Origin: Reticulitermes speratus
Taxonomy: Eukaryota > Arthropoda > Insecta > Blattodea > Rhinotermitidae
Assembly (NCBI GenBank): GCA_021186555.1
Contig: JAJKFL010000006.1
Location: 29,881,478 to 29,945,477, forward strand
Direction: 5' to 3'
DNA: 64,000 nucleotides
The translations under genes were made by a program, and so were the position numbers. The stretch's first letter is position 1. Every line of letters begins with the position of its first letter. Below are positions 35,408 to 49,715 of the stretch, one piece after another. Below the pieces are notes generated by a model. That model was not told the origin of the DNA and did no database searches. It saw only the letters and a program-made list of their open reading frames with translations.

Positions 35408-37253
35408 ATTGTCGTTAAAACTGCATATATTAAAACGTCTTTTTCATTGGTTCACTCTTAGGCAAGGTTTTTCACTTTTTCACTGCTTTGTATGCACAGA
35501 CAGTATTTGTTATTCGTACTAAAATAATATGTTAATGTTGATGCATGGTACTGGTTTATCTGTAAATAATTACAGTAATTATAACAATTATAGGTGTTAG
35601 TTTTCATATATTAATATATTATATTATATTTCATTATGGATGACATACCTTGTTCATTAGGTGGTATTTTTCATGGTGTAGGCTGTACTGTTTGTGTGTG
35701 CGTCTGATGCTGTAATATGTTTACTATTGCTCGCTTACGTATACGTCAGGTTAAGCAGTGGTTTATATTTGGGTAACCAAATTGTAAGAACTTCTCTGGG
35801 ACTCATTCATTCTCCTATTCAGTGAGTGAAGTTGTTTCTTTTCCCGGAGGTAAAGCAGGAGAGTGAAGTTACCATTCACGTACCTATAATGCCGAGTTTA
35901 ATAGTGAGTGGAGTTGTAAGTCTACACCCCCCCTTACCGTTTTATCGCGTGACTAGAGACAATTTACCTTTACCTTCTCTTTTCGCAGTTGATCTAGTAG
36001 TGCTATATAGAATTTTAATTTGTTTTTGAGGGCCTAGGTAGGAAATTTCCTTAAAATCTGCTGGCGATTAGTGAATGCTTTAAAAGAAAAGGAAAAATTG
36101 GCACAATAAATTACAAATTGCTGTTTATCAATTTTATAAAAAAAACTTAAACTGCTACACATATAAGTAAATATTTCGATATAAATATCTTCTGAAAATC
36201 CACGGAGCGAAACCTACATTCTTACATGCGAACAGAAGGATGGTGACGAAGCTAATAGGCGCATTTTGCAATTTTACTTATTTAGCAACTGAAGAAAGTG
36301 CATTTTATTTCGCTTAGAATTAAAAAGGGGACATATTGAACATTTTTCGCCAAACACCTTATTCTCTTCATTATCTTCTTCAGCTAGGCGCCCTGGACGA
36401 CAGTCCAGCCCCTCCCCTAGAGCCGTTTCTGCTTATATTTAAATGCCATCTGCGTCCAGCGGTTGAAATATCGATTTCATTGTTGCATAACGCCCTCGGC
36501 CCTAAACAGTAAACAGCGATCAGCAAACAGTTCCTTCATTGACCTGCCAACTGATGAGCTTATCCATTTTCGCGGACTGTTATAAGCTCATCCTTATTAG
36601 CTTTGGTGTTTCGTTTGGCGAATATTAAGGGATTTTGATACTGTAAAGAACACTTCCTTCACACGTCGGCTCTTTTATCTCGTAATCTTCCGGAACGTTT
36701 CACGATCATTCTCATAACTTAGTTGTTACTCTCACAAATACAAATCTACAATTACATTAAATTATTATTGAAATCAATCAAAATTTATATACGCGTATTA
36801 TGTAGGGTATTCTCCGTTGTCTGAGATACAGGCTACTTCATATATATAAAAAACTTTTCTAATGGAGTGTGGGCTACCACCGTGACAATCCGGGTTAAAT
36901 TTGAGGGTAGTCCCAAGAAAGTAAGTTAAGGTTGACGGAGTTTACTCAGAAAATATTATTGTTAGTAATAAAGTTCCAGCACTTGCTTCCGCCAGTGTTA
37001 TAAAGATTAACCCAAGCCGCTAGCCTAATACTAAACATTTCTGGGCTTGAATCACGACCATCGCCACAGAAATTGAACGTCTGGCAGCACAAAGAAAATA
37101 CTTTACATGAAGACAGGTGTAGTGACAACCCCCGAAACATCTTGCATACCAGCATACCTCAGACAATGGATATTTTTTATTGGTCAAATTAATGTTAGTA
37201 TAATAGAGCAATAACTGCCACGAACCTTTAAACTAGAGACTAATCAAATATAC

Positions 37254-37510
37254 GCCAATCCCAGAGGCCGTGCGGTCTAAGGCGTGGGTTTGCGGCCGCT
37301 CGTATACTAGGATCGTGAGTTCGAACCCCACCAGGGGCATGGATGTCTGTCTCTTGTGAGTTGTGTGTGTCAGGTAGAGGTCTCTGCGACGAGCTGGTCC
37401 CTCGTCCAGAGGAGTCCTACCAACTGTGGTGTGTCTAATGTGTGTGATCATGAAACCGCGAAATGAGGAGGCCTAGGCACCCGAAAAGGGGCTGTTGAGC
37501 CATTAAAAAA
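37254..37510 (+). mobile_element. SINE1, full length, 12-bp TSD
   Basis: It is flanked by AATCAAATATAC (37242-37253 and 37511-37522), a perfect match suggesting a fairly recent insertion. The head has GGTCTAAGGCG and GAGTTCGAACC, and the tail is A-rich. Confidence 0.85.
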
Positions 37511-38761
37511 AATCAAATATACAACATTCTTCATTTTTTGAATAAATAGACACAGGAGTGCAAGTATAGATAAGGGATTCGCCTTTATCCACTTTCGAAA
37601 AAAAATAATTTTTTTATTAAATTGTAATTTTAATAATAATAGGGTAGTAATTTCATAAATTATGTTTAGACTGGGCTTGTGTTAACGACGACACCACGAA
37701 ATACTACAGAAGTTGAGCTCCAAGCATTGCTAAGTCCTGTACTGAATGGAGATGTGTGGTTGGCTTGACACCCTGGCCTTTTAATCCTCGTCTTCGACTT
37801 AGCTGAATGAGCTACAGGTCTATTCTAGACGTCGTGATGAAGAAATCTCCTTGGCAATACCAAAAAAATAACCCCTCGACTCCGCTCTGAGCTCTCCCCG
37901 CCCGATTATTTCAGCAGCCCAGCAAGTATTTTACGTCTCTGTGAGCTGGACGTGATAGTAACTACCCATCTGAATTCAAATTCCATCAATGAGATTGCAG
38001 TCTTCCTTATTCCTCAAAAGTAAATTTTCCGACAACTGTGAATTTAAGGGAACATCGCGCCGATATTCTGTGGGAGATATGCTCTGACAGGAGAACAAGA
38101 TTCATATCTTTAGGGTTAATATAAGTTGTACGTATGTGCTGATCTTCTCTAAAGTAAGCAGACTATAAATTTCGGTTGGCATAAGCGTACACATTTCTAG
38201 TGAGAAAACTTGAAATTTATGAAGTGTGTAAATTCCTTCCCGCCGACAGCCGCAGTCAGTACGAGACGCACATGTTGCGGATCCAACTGAGGAAGAATTC
38301 AAAGGGATTTTACTTCCCACTTAGATGGTATAAAGTAACTTAATAGAAGCTGTACCCTATTACTTAGAAAATATGGCTCTTTTGCAATAACAACATATTC
38401 CAGTACAAAAATTTAACGCCTCTTTCCAAAGTAGTTCTATTACTTACGTTTTAATGAGTTGGCTGCTTACACAAGTAGTTCAGCGTTTTGTCAATTAGTG
38501 ACTATGTAGTGGAATTGTTTCTTTTTCAAATATTTACTGATTAATTAACTTGATGGTTAGTAAATCAGTGACATTATTTTTTAAATTTTAATGAGATATA
38601 TGTGTTGAATTACTTTATAACTTGGTAAGTTATTAGGCAGTAAGCTAGTATTCGTTGGTTGATTTGTGGGATGATTTAAGGGGCAATTAAAAAGTGTTTT
38701 TACTCTGTTACTCAGTATCTTAGTTACTTAGACAATTACTTCGTTACTTTGTACATTAGTT

Positions 38762-38923
38762 CCCCTGGACGAGGGATCGAACCAACGCAGAGACCTCTAA
38801 CTGACAAAACACAACACTCACAACAGGCAGACAACCATGCCCCCGGGGGGATTCGAACCCGCAACCCCAGCAAGCGAGCGGCCGCAGACCCACACCTTAG
38901 ACCGCTCGGCCACCGTAATCGCC
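38762..38923 (-). mobile_element. SINE1, 3'-truncated
   Basis: The head (right side) and the first part of the body are present. The distal body that normally ends near the A tail is missing at the left boundary. Confidence 0.7.
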
Positions 38924-39506
38924 TATTCTTTTTTGGAATTAAATCTTGCGAAAATAAATCTATGACCATTCTCTTCTATTATATTAGAGTCTTAAGTATT
39001 TTTGTACACTAAGAATGCCTGATTCACCTATTACTTTTTACTACGTGTGGTTATTCCATAACTAAATATTGTGTAGGGGCTATTGTAATTTTCTCTCTTA
39101 GGAATTATCATTAACACGTCTCATGCACATTTAATCTTCCTGCACACATTTTGTGCAATATACATATTCGTTAGGTTTAATCGTGAGTGGCTGTTGATTA
39201 ATTAATTAGATACTAAACGGACAATTTTCACTGGCTTTCAGTAACGTCGTAACTAAGCCTTACTCGGGCTGATTTGACGTAAAGAGAATAAGCTTTGGCT
39301 GCAGTACTTCATTAATTATGGATCAGATATCGAACATAACATGACATGATAAGATGGTGGCTGCAACCTAGCTATTCCACCGAAGTGTTCCTGCCGAATC
39401 ATCGATCGTCAATCCATAAGTTGTAACTACGAGAGAGTGTAAGGCAGGCAAAATGGCCTAAGTTAGTTAGAAACTTAATATTGTGCATCTTCCTTGCAAT
39501 TGATAT

Positions 39507-39755
39507 GCAAATAAGTTTATCACCAACAACTCGCTCTTGTCTATGAACAGAGAACCACTCCATGTGTGTGTCTTATTTTTTATAGCCATTTTCAGGGATC
39601 ATCATGTATTCTTACAATTGACAAACTTTTGTGCTAACGCTCTATATGTATTTTAGTATATATGACTATATATAATAGCCGAAATATGTAGGAGTATTTC
39701 TGTATTCATAGACAAGTGAAATTTCTTGGTAACGAACTTATTTACTTAATTCTAA
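39507..39755. repeat. Decayed inverted-arm element of the hammerhead family
   Basis: Imperfect inverted arms (about 39507-39600 and 39677-39755) share CTTGTCTATGAA and AATAAGTT. The right arm keeps AGCCGAAATATGTAGG and the left arm CCCTGAAAATGGCTAT in inverse. The core G8 position reads A in the left arm, so catalysis would be lost. I found no convincing TSD. Confidence 0.4.
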
Positions 39756-40209
39756 AGGGTTCTAACGATGATATATTATACCTATAAATGTTACTACTGC
39801 GTTTCTGTACCGTTCCACATTACCTCACGCAATACCAGTCCCGTGGGGACAGTTTCTCTCTTCAAAAACTACCTTCTCATTAAAAATACTTCCGTGTTTG
39901 AATAATCCACACGTCCCGTCATGCATTACACATACGAAGCAAATAGTTAAAGAGAGACTAAGAGTCGCCCGACACAATATATACGTAAGCCTACAAATAT
40001 CTTTATTAACGTCATTTTTTCGATTTCCAGTCTTCATCCTTCTCCATCCATCCAAAGCCCTCCCCGCTCGGCCATTCCACAGTTGTTCTAATCCAGTAAT
40101 ACCAAGGACAAATCCAATCACTGAGACAATCTTCGTGCAAGTTTACATGTTATATTCGACATTTCAGAAAACAGCAGACAATATTTGTTATGAAGGCGAT
40201 GTAACCTAC

Positions 40210-40465
40210 AATTTTTTTTTCTATGGCCTAACAATTCAACTCGGGCCTAGGCCGCCTGGTTGTTGAGGTTTCTAGATCATACATAGACACACACCCGGTA
40301 CGACTCCTCTGGACGAGAGATCGGCACGTCACAGAGGTCGCTACTTACACAACACAAAAAACACAGGAGACGAAAATCCATGCCCTCAGCGGCATTTGAA
40401 CCCGCGATCCCAGCAGTCAAGCGGCTTCAGACCTACGGCTTAGACCGCACAACCAACGGATTGGC
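40210..40465 (-). mobile_element. SINE1, diverged
   Basis: The SINE1 landmarks (ACGACTCCTCTGGACGAG, the head with CTTAGACCGC) can be followed but are well diverged. A T run marks the tail at left. The flanks share AACCTAC (40203-40209 and 40466-40472). Confidence 0.65.
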
Positions 40466-41411
40466 AACCTACTAATTCAATAAGTAAGTAAGTAAGCAAT
40501 TAAGAAATTCCTTTGCACAAGAAATTCCTTGAGCCCCCGATGGGTTTCGAAAGATAAGGAATTCCCTCTTTCAAGTCTCCTGTCTCCTCTTTTATGACAA
40601 GACTGACTTGTCCGGAATCCTTCAGTGTCGATTCCTGTAACCACCATCGCATGCGGGCTAATACTCTCCACAATTGCGTGGTCGAGTTCTGCTTCGACCA
40701 GACCCATGTTTTCTTCTGTGTCGTGTCACAGCAGAAGGGTTGGCCACAGCCCAAGTGCATCAAATAGTATTTATAAGGACCTATTGTCTGAGAATTGTTT
40801 CTGTGCTGAATTTTGCTAAAGGAAAATATGGAAACTCATGTAGCAGAGTTGTTAGAAACTGACATTTCTTCACCTCATTAAGAAATTTCCTATTTATATC
40901 AAGCAAAGGATCAGCATCGTGTTCATAAGAGATGTTATTGGGCCCCACTCACTGAGCCAGATAAATCTAGTCCAAATTAAAAAATATTTCTTCGAACATT
41001 TATTTTCCTGTTACCCTGTCTTCCAAGAGTTCTTTTCTTCGGGTTTCCGAACTGAAATTTTTTAAGCTAGGCCAGACGCCCCAATTTTCGAAAGCAGTAA
41101 CATTAGTATATACAAAACATAATAAATGGCGTGGCTGTAATAATAGAAAGTAATTTATGTTAACCGATAATAGTCATAATGAATAAAAATAATCGATAAT
41201 ATCGGACAATAATTGGTCCATGGTTTACGGGTTGGCCTAAGGCGTTTCTGTCCCATGGAATTATAGGTTAAAATTTTATGTAACTTTTTCCATGCTATGT
41301 CATTTGATATTAGGATATTACGATAGCCACCGCAAGAGCAAATAAATTCTTGATCTCTAGAGAAAATTGACTTGCCAAAACATATTTTAAAACATAAAAA
41401 TCATTATACCA

Positions 41412-41752
41412 ATGGTGAATTTGAGAAAACTAAATACATCGACGTTTTGTTGGATGTAATGGTACTAGGGTATATCTGTGGTGAAAGACTGGTCTTGGGA
41501 GAGGAGAGAATATATTCATTCTAAGGATAATTTTATCATCGGATATCCATTTACATTTAAAAGAATCCAGTTTCCAGTGAGGCTTAGTTTTGCAATAATT
41601 ATGAGTAAATCTCAAGGACAGTCAATGAAGTCTGTTAGACTTTACGAAATCCATGTTTCGCACCCAGACAGCTATATGTTGGTTGTTCAAGGATAGGAGA
41701 TAGAAAATTATTCAGTTTATCTCGCAGTGGAAAAAATAGTTCTATATTATAG
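41412..41752 (+). pseudogene. Helitron-type PIF1-like helicase C-terminus, frameshifted
   Basis: Three pieces in different frames keep helicase landmarks. The first is NLRKLN...TF followed by CNGTR. The second is PFTFKRIQFPVRLSFAIIMS and then KSQGQS, the QFPVRLAFAMTINKSQGQ block. The third is PCFAPRQLYVGCSRIG, the HGQLYVALSRV helicase motif VI region, with a stop at 41750-41752. Frameshifts and missing upstream motifs mark it as dead. No Helitron end (TC...CTRR with hairpin) was identified. Confidence 0.7.
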
Positions 41753-44700
41753 ATAATTAGGCTGTGTGAACATTGAATTGTGAGGTTTTTAGCGAATAAA
41801 AATAGTGAAAAAATTCAAGTTTTTTTTCACTGATTCGTATTTAAACTTATTATTTGGTGAATGACATTAACCGCTGGTTTGCTCTAAAAATAACGAAACA
41901 AACATAGAAAACAGGCGCAGACTGGAACGTAGGTGATAGATAGGGCAGTTCGTCAGCCGATGGGAATGTTGCTGAAAGTGGGGAAAAGTCACTGTTTCGT
42001 ATAAAGAAAAACAAACATTATGAAATTTGTATTGTGAGCTTAATAATAACAAGTTAAGTAGATAAAATGTTTAAATTTACTCTTTAAAATATTTGTTCAA
42101 AATGTACACTTTGTAGCTGCAGAAAAAAGGGATTAAACTTTTGACCGGGAGAAAACCAGGCATGTGTCTAGTGCATTTATAAATTCTATATGGAGTGTTG
42201 TTTTATGTCAATGTTTATAAAAATGTCAATGTTAAAAACTTCGATCTCAAAAACGTAATGAAATGATAACGTTTATTCGAAAAATTATGTACAGAAGTTA
42301 AAAAAAATATGTAGGGTCTATTCATTATTAATGAATTAATAATTAATTTATAATTTCTGTTAGGCTCAGCATGTGAATTAAAATGTTGGAAGAAGGTAGG
42401 CATCGTACGATGTTATGAGAATTTCTTTATTTTTTCCACTGCATCAAAATGCTTGCACTAGGCCTCACTGCGCAGTTTGAATGAACTTTATTTGTTTTCC
42501 TTCATTAATTAAAGATGATTTGCTACTGCGTAAGTTATACAGCGCCTAAGGTTACGAGTGGTGTTATTCTGAATATTGATTAGGACTAATTTATTTTAAG
42601 AAATTCCCAGGGACTTTCCCTGAAAATTTTAGGTAAATTTAACACATGCCCAATTTGTGACTGCTGGTACAGAACTGAGGATTATCCCCAGAGAATATCT
42701 TATGTTTATTTTTTCTATTATACTTAAAAACGCCTGCAGCACCTCAGGTTCTATAGCGTAGAATGACAGGAATATTACTGCACAGTGAATTGGAAAGTAC
42801 GTGGAAGGAAGTGCCCTAGCCTAATTTAATATCATATTATCTGGAATTTGGAAGAATTGAAGAAAACAACAGAAATATTTAGTCAACATAAATGATCGCA
42901 GGACTGAGAGTTGAAACAGAATCTCCCGAATAGAAGTCAGGTGTGCCAACCGCTCTACTGCCAATTTAAATTTATAAGATATCACATCTAAAGTTCTTAA
43001 AATACCTTTACTGTTTTGTCTTACCTCTCTTTAGCTGAACTACACTGTTTTAAATGAAGAGGTAGTTTAGCGTCGACTCTAATATAATTGGTGTATCTGG
43101 TGAAGCGGGAGGGATTTAAGAGAAAGCAGTCTATACGCCCTGTAATACCCCGGCATTATATTGAGGGAAGAAGAACACCACTACACTGCAGATTTCCAAC
43201 CAGATAACTCCCAAGTGTGCACCTCGCGTGTGTTATCGTCTGTGCAGATGGTGTAGAACTGGAAACCCCAGGCGGAATAATCAGCCTCGGAAATCGAACT
43301 CAGTGAGCTTGTATAGGCTCGTAAGGAGCCTGTAACTTCCACACAACAACGCGCTCTCAGTGTGAACAACAGACTCATAATATGTAGACCAGGGTATGGA
43401 ACTATGCGACATGCATGGTTGTTGGGGGGAGGGGGTAGAAATGCACCTTAAGTTCATAACCATATTGCGGCAAAATCAGGGGGTGGAGAAGCTGTACCAC
43501 ATGCGGCTCTTGCCAGTAACAAAAACGTTGTGTCTTACAGCGTAGATTTTTCATCCGCGTTTTATTTGGAATAATTTCTTCCTTTCTCTTCTCTCTTTAC
43601 AGACGCTTTCGTAAAACTGCGAAAAGGGACTATTAGCTTCGTTATGTCTGTCTGTCCCTTCATCTGTCTGTCTGTCTGCATGTCTATGTGTCTGTCTGCC
43701 CGTCCGCATGAAACAACTCGGTTTACACTAGACAGATATTCATGAAATTTCATGTTTGAGTATTTTTCGAAAGTCTGTCAAAAAACTTCAGCTTTGATTA
43801 AAATCGGACGAAAACAACGGACATTTTTCAAGAAGACCTATGTACATTTATAATAATATTTCGCTGAAATTTTCTTAGAATGAGAAATGTTTCTGGCCAA
43901 CTTTGTAGAGAAAATCAAAAGACACATTTTGTCTTCAATAACTTTTTTTCCGAAAATCGTGCCCTTTGTGAGATAATGTGGAAAAATGTGGTAGAGCCGG
44001 ATACAACATAATACGGCGCACAAAATGTGCGCTTTGCATGCAGGATAACTGAGGCACACACTCATAATATTTAATACTTATTGTTATTCCGCGGCAACAA
44101 TGGTTAAGCGAAAGCGCCTTATTGTTATGTTATAAATACATTGCCTGTCTTGTTATTCTTCCTTTCTCTCTTCCATATTATTTCATTCTTCCTTTCATTA
44201 CCTATGTTTTCTCTCTTATTTTGTCCCCTAAACCATTTTTTCATGACCACATTCTTGTGGGATATGATGTCTTTTACTTTGTTAGTAATGTAATAACCCC
44301 TTAATCTTCAGGGTATAATGCCAAACTAAAGGGCTTCATATTCCCGAAAAACATAATATTGCTACCTGCCAACGTGAGAAATCCGTATCACATTCATGTC
44401 ATCCTGTGTATCACTTCCTCAATTTTCTCTTCATTATTTCTTTCTGTTTCTATTTCTTCCTTTCTTTTTTCTCTCCTCTTTTACCGCCATTTGTTGAAGA
44501 TTATCAGGTAACGCAGGTTAAAATTATGGAGTAAAGACGGGCGTTCCCGATTTTAATCTAGCTGTATCAAGAATTAGTCTGAATCGAATAATCAAGAGTA
44601 CGAGAAATATCAGTTTGACTTGTGGCCATCAATTCTACTGAGCTGACATTTCCGGTGAGGATTGTTTCCCTCACGTTATTGTAAATATCTTGAATATGCC

Positions 44701-45479
44701 TTGTTTGTAGACTATACGAATGGTATTTCATTCCGGGTGAAATTATTTTCATCGCCACCACATGCAACCAGCACTCGCCTCACACGCCATCCTATTCAAA
44801 GTGGGTCGGGGGCTCTTGTTCCGACTATAAAGCGGCTGGAGTGTAACCTCACCACTCATAGCAAACTGATGTCAAGATTAATAACAAGCACAGCTTTACC
44901 TACAGGTTGCCATTACACCTTCTAGATGTGGTGTTTAGGATCAGGAGCAAAATTAATTTTACCTCTTTCCTGCTGTTGCGCTCTCTACGGTTTATATAAC
45001 ATTTCAGGCGCTAAATTGTGCTGTAAGATAAACGACTGAATATTTGCCAAGAATTATTTCAGACGAAACCGAACAAAACTCTCTGCTTGTGTTAATGTTC
45101 CAGCATTTTCTTGAGGGAATTATTTCCTCTGTCTAAAGCAGCAACGTACAAATAGTGCTACGCACTTTACTGCGAACTTCTCTGAAAATAATTCTATGTA
45201 TCTTATGATCCGTGTCGGATTAGCAAAATTTTTGAGAACGCTGTAACATAAGGGATCTTTATCCACACCTGACCTCATTCCTCTGCAGCTGGGCAGAGAA
45301 CGAAAACGTAAATTTAAACATTTGTTACAGGATGTGCAATAGTATCTCGGTCACTAGCAAGTTGAATTCAGAACTGTCATGGTTCCAAATGCCGGCAGTC
45401 GAAATATACTGCACTCTCACTGTTCCATTTGAACAACTGTGAAAGCCGGGTCGCTGTGGAAGTGTCAAATGGTGGGAAG

Positions 45480-45665
45480 ACCAAAGATTAATGAATTGGA
45501 AAGCGTTGTGGAAGGAAGCAGTTGTGGCCTAATCTGAGGATTCATCTCGTTATTTGCCTGGAGGAAATGAGGATAACTACCATAAACTTCAGTCGGCATG
45601 GCCGGTCGTGGGACCAAGATTTGAACCAGTTACCTCCCAAATACAAGTCTACAGAACTACCTGTA
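45480..45665. repeat. Dispersed repeat copy (pair with 32960-33160)
   Basis: It shares the GGCATGGCCG segment and its neighbours with the other copy, in opposite orientation. A reverse tRNA-like stretch at about 45617-45660 suggests a decayed SINE head. Confidence 0.4.
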
Positions 45666-45716
45666 TTTTGCACATTTTTTTGCACATTCATACAGAACTA
45701 CATTATTTTCATATGA

Positions 45717-45742
45717 ATATATATATATATATATATATATAT
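45717..45742. repeat. AT dinucleotide microsatellite
   Basis: An uninterrupted AT repeat of about 13 units. Confidence 0.95.
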
Positions 45743-48603
45743 GTTACACAAAAAATAACATTTTACGTGAATCTAAACACGTATGAAGAACATGGGCTTA
45801 ATTTAATTTTCCATACACTAGCAAACCATGTTGGAAACAAAGGAACAAGCGTGTTAGTGTAGATGTCTATTCTCATGAGGGTCTTCATTACACTTTTTTT
45901 AAACATCCGTTTAAAAACAATTCGTAACTGGTTTTAGGTCGAGGACAGACGAAAGAATAAATCCTCCCCCTGAAGCTTTTAGTATTACCGTTAGTGGTCT
46001 TAGAATCACTTCAAAATAAACGGGTTTTCGCCACGCCTCTACAAAGATTTGCTTAAGGAGAAAAATTCTAATACCTGTTAAAATATTAACAAATAATAAA
46101 TATGAAATATTATAAACGTAAAATAATATTCAACATTTTAAGCTCACTTTGACTGTATGTGCCACCTTCTGCAACGTTAAAATGTACACGTTTTGCCACA
46201 AGGTTTACATATATTTTTATGACTCTCAAAAGAAAATAATACTTATTATTACCCCCACATAATTGAACCGTTTTTCTTTACAATGCGCATGGACTCTCCT
46301 CTCTGCGAGATAGGGACTAAAATGCTATACATATTTTAGAAGAAGACAATCCTCATAGGGTTAACCAGCAATATCCATAACTGTGAAATTATGCAACAAA
46401 AGAAATATATGCGAAATTCCCCTTTACTCTGTACCGACGTAAAATGTTTGTTGGGTTTGAGGTTTTCGTTACGGCGGTTGTAAAAGTTACTGCCGTTGTC
46501 TTATGAAGATCCTTACTCAAATGTCCGAGTAGGTCTCTTTACCATTCTCTTCTTTCTTTTATAAAACCGATCACTTTCTATGCTGCAGACAAAACACTTC
46601 CACTATCCTTCTATTAAATGAAACTCCATGGAACAGAGTTTTCCTGCAGGGGGCACAGGGAATAAACCAGTCGAGAAATACTCCGCCATTTATGGAATCT
46701 CATAGTGCATTATCATGTTCACAAAGTCCTCATACTTCATCCTATTCTGAGCTACTCCATTCAGTTTACGTCCAATTATCTAGTGATTTTAAGATTAGTT
46801 CTTTAGTACTTTTCCCCAACTACACATTCATTTCTTACGCTCTCTCTTAAAGTTTCCCAATTAGAATATGGTACCAACCATCATCTCCATTATTCCTCCT
46901 ACATGTTCTTCCTATTTGTTTTTCTCAGTTTGGTCAATCTTATACATCTCTCAAACAGTCAGTTTGTTAAATTTCTATTAGTGCATTTTTATCCAACTTC
47001 CAGTTACCTTGTCCATCTTAGTTACAAACACTCTCCTGTGTACTTAGTTTTCAAACACCCTCAATCCATACTTTTCATTACGCTTGGTGAACAAAGTAAC
47101 AAATGCATATAAAAGAGCAGGTAAAGGGAGAGTTTTCTACGTTTAGATCCATAGACAGTGATTTGGAAAGAATAAGTGTTTGTAAGAATGGAGTGGATAG
47201 TAAAATTAATGTACTGATATTTATTTTATTGTTGATAAAGCGGAATGGCAAGTCCTGTAAACACTTGGAGTTACCCGGAACGATTCTATTGTATTAAATA
47301 TTAATAAATTTAAATAATATAAATTTTAGAATATAACTAGAATGCATATAGGTAAATATAAAAAGGGACATAGTTGCGCAATAAATTCGCTTTGAAACGA
47401 CACAGAAAATATGACACATGGAATTGGCAGTTTGAAAGTTTGTCGACATGCGCCTCTTTTTCTAGGGAACTTTGGGGGATGAAGGTCGTCTGTGGGTGAA
47501 GGCTTTTAAGCATCCGTGAAGGCAAGTTCTTGCACTTCCGAACAAAAAACTTAATGCGATAGAGGTTAGGTCTCTCACTGCCCACATTCTGAAGCGGTAG
47601 CGACATTATACACGTATCCACACTACTTCTTCGCCGTTCCGTAATGTCCAGTGGCATTTATGATTCAGCATAAATTCCGAAACAAAAACATCTACACAAT
47701 ACATACTACGATAAAAGTTACAATAGGGAAGGAAGGCCACAGCGTTGACACTTTTTGAATTGATGTGAATCCTCACACTTCATATGTAAATGCAGTTTCA
47801 GTTAAGAATAAGAGAATGCAGCAAAGCCGAAGAGGGGGATATTAAATTTTTAATAAGTCTTACGAGATATACAGAATTAGAAATATAAAATTTACTGAAG
47901 GGGCTAAATATTTACTAATGAAAAGTAAAAATAAATGACTCCAGAGAAAAGTTATTTTACCTTAGAATAACGGACATCACACTACAAGACAGAGGGACCG
48001 AGTGGTACATAAAATTAATCAAGATGTAGGAATGTTGTCGGAGGAGGCCTGATCTGAACATAGAAAAAAACAAAAGCAACAGAGTTATGGATTTTTAGGA
48101 CAGAGTCGGAAATGCACCTCGTATATGAATGGACCCTTCGCCAGATAAAGTACATCACTACTCATAAACGCATAGAAGTACTTCAACTTCCAGGACAGGT
48201 TCGAAACTAGGACAGCAGAATTCCATCTACCTGGAACATATGTCCTTACTCAGCATGATCAATGTAATGGATCAAATTTTCAACATATTTTTTCGAAAGA
48301 AATGCCTTAGTTATTCATCTCATCTCATCTCACTTGTCACCCACGTCTAGACTCCAACTATATTTTACTATATATAATAACAAATATAATAATTCCCATT
48401 TTACCCGTATCTTTCAAAAAAAACTTTTATATATATAGATTTGTCCACTAATGTATAATTTAAATCACTAATTAGCTACCATCGACTAATGCTATTTTGC
48501 AATTTATTGTAAAAAATTAAAAAACTTGTGGGATCCCACAAAAATAGAAAAAGATTATGTAATACACATTAAATTTTTTAACTTATTTTTAAATATTGTG
48601 TTT

Positions 48604-48645
48604 ATGGCCTGATGATGGTCGACTTCCTTTGAAACATGTAGCTAT
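48604..48645 (+). ncRNA. Hammerhead motif with weak stem II
   Basis: Stem I ATGGC/GCTAT pairs over 5 bp with one G-U. CTGATGA (48609-48615), GAAAC (48631-48635) and GTA (48638-48640) are intact. Stem II is reduced to about two pairs, so activity is doubtful. AATAAAAC follows at about 48648. Confidence 0.5.
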
Positions 48646-49030
48646 TGAATAAAACGATTGTGTTGGACTGAATCATTTCAGTGTTCGCAGCGCGAGTAGG
48701 CCTACCGCACATTTGGAATGTGTCTAGATCGATATGCAGTGCCACGTACCTGACAGAGTGCTCTTAGTTTTACCGTCGTTTGCTTCATACCCTCTAACAA
48801 CTGCACACATAAAGTTGCTTTTTATGAGAATGTGTAATGAGCCAGTAGGAATGAAGCAATAGTGGCGTATTTTAATATCCTGGTAGAGTTTGAGCATGCT
48901 GGTCTACATTTCCTGACAAATACATTCATGACTTTGTTTCTGAATTCTTTAGTGTCTTATACGAAGGAGACAAAGCATAATTTTCTATTCTTTAACGATG
49001 AGCAAAACGTGAAACTAAATACTTATATTA

Positions 49031-49314
49031 AAGGTAAAGTTCTCCCTAGAATAGGTCACGAAGGCCCAGAGGGGGAGTAGCGGTATAGCTCTACTCTTTC
49101 TTTAACCCTGGCATTAGATGGGGTGGGTGGTCAACTCCACTCCCCGGCCGCTTTACCCCCGGGAAAGAGACCCGGTACCTATTTTATAGGAGGCTGGGTG
49201 GGCCCCAGGGCCGGTCTGGACGGGTGCGAAAAATCTCGCCCCTTCCGGGATTCGATCCCCGGACCGTCCAGCCCGTAGCGAGTCGCTATACCGACTGAGC
49301 TATCCCGGCCCCCC
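49031..49314 (-). mobile_element. SINE3, full length, 13-bp TSD
   Basis: It is flanked by AATACTTATATTA (49018-49030 and 49315-49327). On the minus strand the head reads GGGATAGCTCAGTCGGTATA with a GGATCGAATCC B box. The body contains GGCCGGGGAGTGGAG and ends near GAGCTATACCGC. It is not a tRNA gene. Confidence 0.8.
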
Positions 49315-49535
49315 AATACTTATATTAGCAGGTTTAATAATGCGGATGTAACATATAACGTTACACGCTACTTCGTACGCCTTCTTAGTAGCAGGTTAAT
49401 GTAGCGGTAAATCTCGAGGCCTGTATTGCCTAAAGCACTTGTTTAGGATCGGCCGAGTCATCGGCTAATTAAGTAAATCTTACTCCGACAAATGTACGCT
49501 GTTTATGTTATTTAACACAATTTTATTAAAAAAAT

Positions 49536-49578
49536 GCCCGACATGTTTCGAACCAATTTATGGTTCATCTTCAGGGGC
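49536..49578 (-). ncRNA. Hammerhead ribozyme motif, left arm of element C (sense with nAChR)
   Basis: Stem I GCCC/GGGC is 4 bp. The core CTGAAGA is the complement of 49568-49574. Stem II GAACC/GGTTC has a 7-nt loop. GAAAC, a CATG minimal stem III and the GTC triplet (complement of 49540-49542) follow. All invariant positions are intact. It is in sense with the nAChR transcript. Confidence 0.7.
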
Positions 49579-49715
49579 TCACTTTCTCAAATTACATCAG
49601 CTATATATTCATGGTACACATTAAAATGCAAGTTAAAATAAATGAATGTCAGCAACTGTGTAGTATTTTTAATTCTTTATCAGTTATTTTCCTGTTTCAC
49701 TATTGGGTTGCTGGT

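Noticed and set aside
47337-47657. 106-codon minus-strand open frame.
   Set aside because: I recognise no domain, no adjoining exon signals stand out and its composition is unremarkable. Length alone does not support a gene.
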